A stretch of 54,261 nucleotides of DNA from Desulfuromonadales bacterium (GTDB taxonomy: Bacteria; Desulfobacterota; Desulfuromonadia; Geobacterales; Pseudopelobacteraceae). A program made the translations under genes and the position numbers. This document shows, one piece after another, positions 21,701-28,295 of this stretch; the first letter of the stretch is position 1; every line of letters begins with the position of its first letter. The stretch is from NCBI GenBank assembly GCA_013377095.1, contig JACAAY010000023.1, positions 1 to 54,261 of the forward strand, read 5' to 3'. The notes beneath the pieces are model-generated. The model saw nothing but the letters and a program-made list of their open reading frames with translations. It did no database searches and was not told the origin of the DNA.

Positions 21701-24700
21701 ATCTTTTTGCCGACACGATTCTCGTTAATTTCTTCTCCATTTACCAACAGCTTCTGGGAGGCAAGCGACGATCCCTTAACCCGGACCGTTGACTGCGCGA
21801 CGGGCAGCACATCTCCATCCTTGAGATCAATGAAGCCCGGCTTGGAATCCATGCCCGCCAGGCGCTCGGAATAGTCCTGCAACTGGGCAGCAGCAACCGG
21901 CTGCTCCGGCATGGTTGCAGTTTTCCGCTGCTGCCCGTCGGATGACATGACCGGACTGAAATAGGGAAGCTTGGTATCGGCGCCGATCAGACCGCTGGCC
22001 GGACGGGATTTGACATCGGACGCCTGCAGTGCCGTTTGCTCGAGGGTCAGCTTGGTATCAACCCCACGTGTTGTCTCGGCAACGTACACCTCACCCTTGA
22101 GTCTGCGCAGGCGCACTTCGGTCAGCATTTCCGCGCTGCACGACCCTTCGGCAAAATCCGTCCGCTGAAGCTCGCCCGTTTTGAGGTCGACAAAGGCGCT
22201 GGCTGCGTCGCCGGCATGGCGATTGGTCAGGGCAATCAACTCCGAGCCGGCCGGAAGCGTGGTTTCATCCACCTTGAGAACGTGGCTGCGGGGAGAAATA
22301 CCGTAAAAACTGTATTTGCCCTCGCTATCGGTGATGGCATAGGTGCCGTCCTCCAGGTAGATCCTCACACCGGGAATTCCCGGCTCCTTGGCTCCCTGGA
22401 TCCGGTTGCGGTCACAGTCCACAAAAAACTTGCCGATGATAATCCCCTTGTCGGTGAAAACTCCCGGGGTCAGCGTGACTACCGCCGAAGCAACATTGGA
22501 AACCGTTCCGAAGGCAGCGGTGGCCTGGGCGCGATTGATACCATCGCCACGCAAGGCTCCCGGCCCGATCTTCAGACGATAGGTAATCTTTACAACTGCT
22601 CCCTCGGCAAGCTCACCCAAGCGAAATGCCAGTTTCGGCCCCACGCCCCCCCCGGGATCAGCCATTGCAGCGCCATCGCGGCGCGCGGTCCCCTTTTGAA
22701 AGCTGAATCCTAAAGGAAGACTGTCGTTGAGCGTTACGTCGGTGAGGATCTTGCCGCTGGAGTTCTTCACGGTGATGGTGTAGTCGATGAAATCGGCAAT
22801 TTCGGCGGTTGTGCGGGAAGCGCTCTTCTGGACGAACAATCCACCGGCCGGACCGGGATCGATCGGAATATCGAAATGCACCGGACCGGACGCGGATGAA
22901 ACCGTAAATGTGCGGCCATAGGAGCCATTGGCGTCAATCAGGCGATTGCCGGGCAACTGGGTGACCGTGAATTGCGATGGGAATGTCCAGCCGTTGGGCG
23001 CTTTCACACTGAGCATGTAGCTGCCGTCACTCACCAGGGGCAAGTCAAAACTTCCATCTGCTCCGGTTGTAACCGAATCAACTGCATCTGCCGGGACAGT
23101 GGTCATACCACCGCTGCCGGCAACCGTCACCTTGAGAAGGGTTACTGTTGCGCCAGCCACCGGCTGGTTGCTGCGGCTGTCAAAAACAACCCCGCCCGGA
23201 TCGATCAACAGGCGGGCGGAGACTGAACCACTTCCGCATCCGGAAATGGTGGCGGTAAGCAGATCATGCTTCATTGCTTCAATAATTGTATTACCCTTGA
23301 CAACCAGGTTGGTTGCTGCGTCCCGAGTAGGGATGCCAATCAGCTGAAAAATTCCCGTATCGGGGCCGGTTTCCAGCGAAAGATAGCTCTCTTCATCTCC
23401 ACTGAGAGAGGAAGTGATCACGATTGTGCGTTGTTCCGCAACAAGCGGATTTGCATTGCAAGTAGGTGCGTTAGCCTGGAGATACAGTGGTGACCCCAGA
23501 TGACCAGCCTGTGTGGGAGTCGTGAATGTGTCGCTGCTATAGTATTTCAGCACCGTAGGTAGCACGGGAAGCGAGAGGTTGACAGTATTTGAAGGTGAAT
23601 CAAGGGTTTGCGCGCCTGACCCATCGCGATACAGTGCATGGGCCGTGTTGGAAACGGTTCCGGTTGCATTGTCATTGATTCGCACCCGGAAGCTGAAGGC
23701 ACCAGCCTGACCTGCCGGAAGCGCGGCAACCCCATAGGCAACTTCATCGACACTGGCTGGTTCGCTGGTCTGATAGGAATACCCGGGATCTCCGCTCCTG
23801 TGGTACAGCAGCTTGCCCGCGGTCTGCATGACCAGCGAGCCGGGCACATAACTTACGCCGCCTGGTATCACATCCCGCACCAGCATCAGTTGCTCGGCGA
23901 CGCCATCCACCAGAAGCTGTTGACCTCCGGAAGGAGCTCCCCCCACGGCAACTCCGTTGCCGTTGTTGAGAACAGTCAACGAAAAGGTTACCTGCTGCCC
24001 CTGGCTCGGATTGTAGGTAGAAGCCTGCTTACTGACCTGCAAAAGCGCGGCGGTATTGACGGTAACCAGATCGACAACCGTTGCGGTGAATGACTGAAGA
24101 GAAGAAACCGCCGTCAGTGTCACCGCGGAAGATTGGCCCTGGGTGGCTGTTCCTGGAACCATGCCGTCCACGACCAGATTCATGGAAGCTCCTGGCGCCA
24201 GACTGACCACCCCACCTTGCGCCACCAGCGGTTCTCCGTTATCCGCGATTCCGTTCCGGTTCAGGTCTTGCGTAATGGTGAGACCGGACAGGGTAAACGA
24301 ACTTCCCGAAGCGGTGGTAGCTGTCAACGATGCCGACAGGGGCGTGTTGCCGGTGTTGGTCAGGGTGTGACCAAAGGTGACCGGTGCTCCGGGCGATCGA
24401 ACCAGCTGCTGATTGGTGACAAGGGTCAGGGATTCGACCGATTGAACAGTGACCCGCACCGCATTGGATTGAAAGGTTTCCGACCTGTTCAGTGAGGGAT
24501 TGAAATAGGTTACTGTTGCCTGGTTTTCAATGATGGTGCCTGCCGATGGCGCGGCAGCCAGAGCAGGAGAGCAGCTTGCCGTAAGGGCCAGGATACTTGC
24601 CAGGAACAGGAACAGCAGGAATGACAAACCCGAAACCGGTCTGTACGTTTTGCGCGAAAACACCGGCGGCTTGATGCCGTAGATGTATGTTTTTTCGTGG

Positions 24701-24708
24701 TTTGTCAA
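18727..24708 (-). CDS. DUF11/SdrD-like/Ig-like protein with C-terminal outer-membrane barrel
   Basis: About 1993-1997 aa. Domains (long numbering): signal region 1-56 with an unusually long charged n-region; DUF11-like domains (60-390); a Cys-containing region (390-500); a carboxypeptidase-regulatory-like domain (505-600); DUF11 (628-750); SdrD-like domain (758-870); linker; Ig-like domain (960-1050); a Big-1/invasin-like domain (1055-1155); then about 800 residues of alternating amphipathic strands (1195-1970) typical of an outer-membrane barrel. An EF-hand-like loop is at D152-D160. Starts are TTG only: 24708 lies 6 nt after GGAG, 24720 is the alternative. It probably anchors or exports the neighbouring DUF11 proteins at the outer membrane; this is inference from architecture and operon. 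Confidence 0.85.
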   Translation of the reverse strand: MTNHEKTYIYGIKPPVFSRKTYRPVSGLSFLLFLFLASILALTASCSPALAAAPSAGTIIENQATVTYFNPSLNRSETFQSNAVRVTVQSVESLTLVTNQQLVRSPGAPVTFGHTLTNTGNTPLSASLTATTASGSSFTLSGLTITQDLNRNGIADNGEPLVAQGGVVSLAPGASMNLVVDGMVPGTATQGQSSAVTLTAVSSLQSFTATVVDLVTVNTAALLQVSKQASTYNPSQGQQVTFSLTVLNNGNGVAVGGAPSGGQQLLVDGVAEQLMLVRDVIPGGVSYVPGSLVMQTAGKLLYHRSGDPGYSYQTSEPASVDEVAYGVAALPAGQAGAFSFRVRINDNATGTVSNTAHALYRDGSGAQTLDSPSNTVNLSLPVLPTVLKYYSSDTFTTPTQAGHLGSPLYLQANAPTCNANPLVAEQRTIVITSSLSGDEESYLSLETGPDTGIFQLIGIPTRDAATNLVVKGNTIIEAMKHDLLTATISGCGSGSVSARLLIDPGGVVFDSRSNQPVAGATVTLLKVTVAGSGGMTTVPADAVDSVTTGADGSFDLPLVSDGSYMLSVKAPNGWTFPSQFTVTQLPGNRLIDANGSYGRTFTVSSASGPVHFDIPIDPGPAGGLFVQKSASRTTAEIADFIDYTITVKNSSGKILTDVTLNDSLPLGFSFQKGTARRDGAAMADPGGGVGPKLAFRLGELAEGAVVKITYRLKIGPGALRGDGINRAQATAAFGTVSNVASAVVTLTPGVFTDKGIIIGKFFVDCDRNRIQGAKEPGIPGVRIYLEDGTYAITDSEGKYSFYGISPRSHVLKVDETTLPAGSELIALTNRHAGDAASAFVDLKTGELQRTDFAEGSCSAEMLTEVRLRRLKGEVYVAETTRGVDTKLTLEQTALQASDVKSRPASGLIGADTKLPYFSPVMSSDGQQRKTATMPEQPVAAAQLQDYSERLAGMDSKPGFIDLKDGDVLPVAQSTVRVKGSSLASQKLLVNGEEINENRVGKKMIVEDQKLEAREYIGIPFKPGTNSLELIQTDSFGNRRGSARITVTAPDALAKIEIQVPQGDLAADGQTPVLLKVRLMDEKGVPVTTRTPLTLESSLGRWDEKDLSEQEPGLQLFVEGGQGEYRLITPADPGIAVVKVSSGTIKTQQSISFIPNLRPLIAFGVIEGTLNLRRLDLGAISPAHSQDGFEQELKTISTGDDKRFSAAGRAAFFLKGKIKGDYLLTMSYDSDKDTREKLFRDISPDEFYPVYGDSSIRGFDAQSTGRFYVRVDKNRSYLLYGDFTTQAANNEVRVLGAYNRSLTGVRGHYENSFLSANAFASQDKSRQVIDEIPGLGVSGPYFLNNADIVANSEKIEIITRDRNQPSLIIKSVPMSRFSDYEIEALTGRILFKEPVSSRDSSLNLVYIRATYEVNQGGPDYWVAGGDVQLKLHDRLEIGGNYVRDENPLDQQELGSVNATIKLAEKTFLLAEWAHMSRQSALSSVTSGEGDGKRVELRHDSANLTARIYGYRTDSGFDNPSSTITKGRTELGAKARYTLNKNTALSTEAIFSEDQVTHGNRKGVIVNLEHAITSFLKGELGVRYAKESATASQTIGSATLTPTENTSIRIKLGLQVPFYNKLSLFAEYEQSVNSFDSRSVAVGGDYQLAPQTRLYVRHELISSLAGQFSLNESQQRNTTLLGVESEYMKEGHLFSEYRMRDAVSGRDAEAAIGLRNGWQLTPGIRLNTNAERITTLGGSTNNDSTALGIGLEYTGSTLWKGSTRLEYRTSHESDSYLGTIGLAHKCNRSITLLGREVVSYSSNKGASSGVKVDQRTQIGLAYRPVDSNRFNLLSKYEFRYESDDTNVAIPSLRMVHILSAGFNFQAARALVFSGRYAGKLVQDDSGSISSHSNAHMVTGHLTYDITKKWDMGVNAMSLFNNSLNSVLYGLGGEVGYLITSNLWLSAGYNFFGFYDKDLSGENYTNPGFFMRMRFKFDEHLLDGLQHKTLNDGPQQ

Positions 24709-24742
24709 TCCCTGCTCCAATTAATGTTTCGATATATTCCAG

Positions 24743-24769
24743 GTCCGGGTGACCCCCTGTCACCCGGAC
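24743..24769 (-). other. Perfect GC-rich hairpin between two DUF11 genes
   Basis: An 11-bp perfect stem (24743-24753 with 24759-24769, 5-nt loop) fills the 67-nt spacer between the 929-aa gene and the barrel gene. No U-run follows on the minus strand. It may be an RNase-resistant 3' end or partial terminator that lowers expression of the downstream genes relative to the first two. Confidence 0.6.
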
Positions 24770-24787
24770 TCATGCGGTGGCCGAAGG

Positions 24788-27577
24788 TTATCTGTTTATC
24801 TGCACACCAAAGGTTACAACTGCAGAGGATCCGGGATTCAACGCGCCTACGGTGGCACTTATCGTACCGGCCGAGCATTGGGTCGGCGCAGTGATGGTTC
24901 CAACAGTTGTTGCGGCAACAAACGTTCCCCCAACAGCAGGACACTGTGTTCCTGCGTTGTAGACAGTATTTGATGGGGTGGCATCACTTACCACAAGAGT
25001 TGTAACAGAAGCAGTACCCACGTTTGTGGCGGTGATCTTATACTGAATGCAGGCTCCCGGAATCGCTCCGGTTGTGATGTTTGCCTGTCCATAGGCTGTA
25101 TCGGCCGTGCCGTCGCAATTGGCATCAAGTGCCTGGGTCTTGGTCAGGGTCACCTGACCCGAGATCACAGTCGAGGTACCGGTTGCCGAAGATGGCGCGA
25201 GAATGACACCGTTTATTGCGCCGGTGGTGGTTGCGGTCAGCGTGGCGACATCGGTGTCACCGGTGGCAGCGCCGGCCGGGGCAAAGACCTTGACCAAAAG
25301 CGGTACGCTTTCACCGGGAGCGAGCCCCGGAGCACTGTTGCTGCTAAACGAAAGATCGGTTACGACCGGATCGGTTGCGTCAATGATTCCATTGCCGTTT
25401 TCGTCGAAATACACAACGGAGGTCCAGCCCTGAGCAACCAGGGAATCGGCTACTCCCAACACGACCTTGCTGTCGCTTGTGCCATTGGGAGTCCCGCTTG
25501 ACGGCACGGTCCCCTCGGCAACATTGCCGTTGTTGGTGACCGTCATCGAATACACCACGGTGCCGCCCGGGAATACCTGGCCGGTCTGGTTGTTGGTGAC
25601 GGTGAGGGCACGGATGGTATTGACGTCAACCGCGCAGCGAATCGGGTCATTGGCACCGCTGCTGGGTGACAGTACCCGGAAATCGATTTCCTGAGTGCCT
25701 GCCGGTGCATTGGACGGCACCGAGACGATTGCGCACACGGTAGCGTTGGCGCCGGCATTGATGACACCGGTGTTGGCAATGGTGGCGCCCAGCGTGGAGC
25801 AGGTGCCTGCGCCGCCATCGGCCTTGAACTCCACGGTCCAGCCGGTCGGCAGTGTTGTCGGTGCGAATGTATTGTTGGTGCTGGCCGCCATGTTATAGGT
25901 GTCGGCGCTTGGGCTGGTGTTATTGACCTTGAGCACAAAGGTGGTCGTTGTGCCGGGATTGGTTGCGTTATGAGGCGTCAATACCGCTGCCGGGCCAGCC
26001 CCGAAACCGTAGCTGGCAGCATTGCCGCTGGCGGCTATGCCGGCTGGTGAACTGTCCGTACGTGCCGTAGTCAGGGTCAGGTCAACGGTGTTGGCGGTGA
26101 TCGCGGTAAGTGTGAGTATTGCGGGGTCATTCTTGGTGCTGTCTTGTTTAGACGTTGCAGTTAGAGTCGTGCTAACCGGTCCGCCGGTTGCGTTAGCTGG
26201 CAGGATCGCCTTTACAACGACCTTATAGGATGCGCCGAGACCAAGTGGGCCGGTATCCGGAGTACTATTGGAGTTGGTGTCGATCAACGGTGTTACGCCA
26301 TCCGACTTGTAGAGTTGAAACGAGGTGCCAAGCGGGAATGTGCCTGGAGCTGGTGGAGATATATCGAACGAATCCGTTCCATTACCGGTGTTCCAAATGT
26401 ATACATCAAACTGGACTGTACTTCCCTGTGTGGCAGAAGGAACGATGATCGGATCATTTGCGTTTATTGCATTGGAGGAATTACTTCCGTTGGCGGCAAC
26501 ACCCGCATTCTGATTGACCGTGAAAGGCGTCGTATTGGTGGATCCGGTCTTATTCGGATTGACCCCGTCATTATAGGTAAAGTTAGCCGTATTGTTGATG
26601 ATGCCAGGAGTTGCACCGCTGGCAACATTTACCTCAAACGTGAGGGTACGTGTTTCGCCCGGCAACACCTGGGCGATGGTCGCGGATACTGTTCCGACCG
26701 TCGTGGTTGCGTCATAATTTATGGTATTGGGGGCAGTTCCCTGTGTGTCACCGGCGGCATCGGTCAGAGCAGTGGCAGTTGTTACACTCCAGCGGGCCTT
26801 GTTACCGGTATTGTAGCTCATGCCGGCCGGAACCACGTCCGTGATTACCAGGTTTGTGGCTGTGGCGTTGCCGGTGTTGGTATAGGTCAGGGTGTAAGTT
26901 ATCGGACCGCTTCCAGGGTTACCGCTGCTGGGTGAAACCGATTTGGTCATGGCAATTATGGCATTACCACTGACATTTGCCGTATCGATATTGTTTGCGG
27001 TTATCGCAGGAGTAAAGGTACTTGTTGCGGTTGCCGTGACCGTATTGCTCTGACTGTCGGTTGCGGCGGGTGGAACCGTTGCCGCCAGGATAAACTTGAA
27101 GCTTGCGCCTGGGGCCAGAGGTCCACTGCTGGTCAGGGGGTTAAAATTATCAGGTACGCCATCACCGTTGGCATCGGCGTACATGGCGATATTGGTGAAC
27201 GTGAAAGGAGATGAGTTGCCAACGGAACCAAGGCTAAAGGTATCGCTGCCATTGCCGGTATTGGTAAGAGTGTGGGGGAAGTAAATCGTTCCGCCCGGCG
27301 CTCCGGACTTGGATTGTGTGGCGTCCAGCGTAAGGCCGGCAACCTGCTGGACAATCGTCTGGACCGTGTTGGATGTGGCGGTACGGGGAGCGTTCGAGGC
27401 ATCGGTGTAGGTGGCCGATGCCTGGTTGCCGATCGAAGTTCCAGCAAGTGGCGCTGCCTGACTTGGCTGAACCCAGACCACCGTGGCCAGAAGCAGCAGG
27501 GTGGTTACCAGCATGGTAACCATGCGGGGTGGGGATCCGAAACGATCTCGATCCGGTCCATTCAACGCTGTTTTCAT
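24788..27577 (-). CDS. Large secreted DUF11 protein (929 aa)
   Basis: Exported protein with a long signal peptide (hydrophobic core about 19-36, cut after SQAA) followed by serial beta-sandwich domains: a GTSIGNQASATYTDA start (44-90) like that of the barrel protein, DUF11 domains (about 205-355 and 655-800), other Ig-like segments, and a final DUF11 (about 810-929). EF-hand-like loops occur at D135-D143 (DANGDGVPD) and D725-D733 (DENGNGIID). The chain ends without a barrel, LPXTG or hydrophobic anchor. A strong AAAGGAGG site precedes the ATG and lies within the end of the upstream gene, with a 4-nt overlap. Probably a cell-surface or secreted structural protein; function unknown. Confidence 0.87.
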   Translation of the reverse strand: MKTALNGPDRDRFGSPPRMVTMLVTTLLLLATVVWVQPSQAAPLAGTSIGNQASATYTDASNAPRTATSNTVQTIVQQVAGLTLDATQSKSGAPGGTIYFPHTLTNTGNGSDTFSLGSVGNSSPFTFTNIAMYADANGDGVPDNFNPLTSSGPLAPGASFKFILAATVPPAATDSQSNTVTATATSTFTPAITANNIDTANVSGNAIIAMTKSVSPSSGNPGSGPITYTLTYTNTGNATATNLVITDVVPAGMSYNTGNKARWSVTTATALTDAAGDTQGTAPNTINYDATTTVGTVSATIAQVLPGETRTLTFEVNVASGATPGIINNTANFTYNDGVNPNKTGSTNTTPFTVNQNAGVAANGSNSSNAINANDPIIVPSATQGSTVQFDVYIWNTGNGTDSFDISPPAPGTFPLGTSFQLYKSDGVTPLIDTNSNSTPDTGPLGLGASYKVVVKAILPANATGGPVSTTLTATSKQDSTKNDPAILTLTAITANTVDLTLTTARTDSSPAGIAASGNAASYGFGAGPAAVLTPHNATNPGTTTTFVLKVNNTSPSADTYNMAASTNNTFAPTTLPTGWTVEFKADGGAGTCSTLGATIANTGVINAGANATVCAIVSVPSNAPAGTQEIDFRVLSPSSGANDPIRCAVDVNTIRALTVTNNQTGQVFPGGTVVYSMTVTNNGNVAEGTVPSSGTPNGTSDSKVVLGVADSLVAQGWTSVVYFDENGNGIIDATDPVVTDLSFSSNSAPGLAPGESVPLLVKVFAPAGAATGDTDVATLTATTTGAINGVILAPSSATGTSTVISGQVTLTKTQALDANCDGTADTAYGQANITTGAIPGACIQYKITATNVGTASVTTLVVSDATPSNTVYNAGTQCPAVGGTFVAATTVGTITAPTQCSAGTISATVGALNPGSSAVVTFGVQINR

Positions 27578-28116
27578 TTTGTATCCTCCTTTGCCTTAAA
27601 CGTATTGAGCGAATCAAGTTTTATAAGTACCGGCCCTTTCTGATTGGCCTTGATTTTCATGCGGGCGCTGACCGTCACGCTGGTACCGGGGGCAAGGTCC
27701 TTCAGGTCCCAGCGCAGTGATCGGTATTCATCAACCGGCACCTCGCGATGTGCAACCGCACCACCTGCCAGTCGCACTTTGCGTTTAAGCGGCATGCGAG
27801 AGTAGCTGACACCATCGGTACTGGCACTCGCCGTGGCTGGGGACGCCGTAGCAGACACATATTCCATTTCCGCTGGCACTGGTAATGTACCAATTAGGTT
27901 ACGGGCAGAGACCGTACCGCTGTTTTTGTACACGGCCCGGTATTCGATTGTTTCTCCAGGCTTGGCGGTTTCTCCCGAGGAGACGATTTCCCTGCCCTGT
28001 GCATTCTTCACCACCCGGTGGGCGGAGAGCGTGACTTTCACTTCGGGTTGAGCGGCGCTCCAGACCGGAGCAACCGATAGGACGAGTAATAACAAAACGA
28101 CGATCATGCTGCGCAT
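27574..28116 (-). CDS. Small secreted DUF11-like protein
   Basis: First gene of the DUF11 operon. The start at 28116 (MRSMIVVLLLLVLSVAPVWS) is chosen because AAAGGAGG lies 10 nt before it and the signal peptide begins there. The 180-aa product has one DUF11-like domain (PGETIEYRAVYKNSG...ARNLIGTLPVPAEMEYV) and a C-terminal segment ending in Lys-rich residues. It overlaps the 929-aa gene by ATGA, so the two are coupled. The single domain and leading position could suit a subunit or chaperone-like accessory of the larger proteins, but nothing in the sequence decides this. Confidence 0.82.
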   Translation of the reverse strand: MRSMIVVLLLLVLSVAPVWSAAQPEVKVTLSAHRVVKNAQGREIVSSGETAKPGETIEYRAVYKNSGTVSARNLIGTLPVPAEMEYVSATASPATASASTDGVSYSRMPLKRKVRLAGGAVAHREVPVDEYRSLRWDLKDLAPGTSVTVSARMKIKANQKGPVLIKLDSLNTFKAKEDTK

Positions 28117-28142
28117 TGGGGGTGTGCCTCCTTTTGTCCATA

Positions 28143-28162
28143 TTTGTGACATTGATCACAAA
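28143..28162. promoter_or_regulatory. CRP/FNR-family type palindromic operator
   Basis: TTTGTGA-N6-TCACAAA, a perfect 7-bp-arm palindrome whose core TGTGA-N6-TCACA (28145-28160) is the CRP consensus. It overlaps the -35 box and spacer of the predicted kinase promoter and lies about 20-40 nt downstream of the predicted DUF11 start point. In either position a bound regulator would tend to repress. The regulator itself is not in the window. Confidence 0.6.
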
Positions 28163-28171
28163 ATTTATAAC
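28144..28171 (+). promoter_or_regulatory. Predicted promoter of the CHASE2 kinase operon
   Basis: Plus strand: TTGTGA (28144-28149), 16-bp spacer, TATAAC (28166-28171). The -35 box is contained in the palindromic operator. A start near 28178 would leave a leader of about 118 nt before the preferred kinase ATG. Confidence 0.45.
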
Positions 28172-28188
28172 TAATTAAAATGTGCGTC

Positions 28189-28217
28189 TTTATACATTAT
28201 CCGCACACCAGTTTCAA
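28189..28217 (-). promoter_or_regulatory. Predicted sigma-70 promoter of the DUF11 operon
   Basis: Minus strand: TTGAAA (28212-28217), exactly 17-bp spacer, TATAAA (28189-28194); predicted start near 28182, about 66 nt before the first gene. It is divergent from the kinase promoter. The 16-bp element at 28236-28251 is centred near -61, a usual activator position. Confidence 0.6.
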
Positions 28218-28235
28218 CAGATTAAACAAATCACA

Positions 28236-28251
28236 ATGTGACAAAATATGA
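28236..28251 (+). repeat. 16-bp element, copy 1 (exact inverted partner at 31268)
   Basis: ATGTGACAAAATATGA; with the next bases it reads TGACA-N5-TGACA, a direct repeat with 10-bp period as bound by OmpR/PhoB-type regulators. It lies upstream of the DUF11 promoter and overlaps the first possible ATG of the kinase frame. Confidence 0.65.
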
Positions 28252-28295
28252 CAGGCGTGGAGAAAGAAGCTGACAGGACAGGGGAGAATGGTAAG

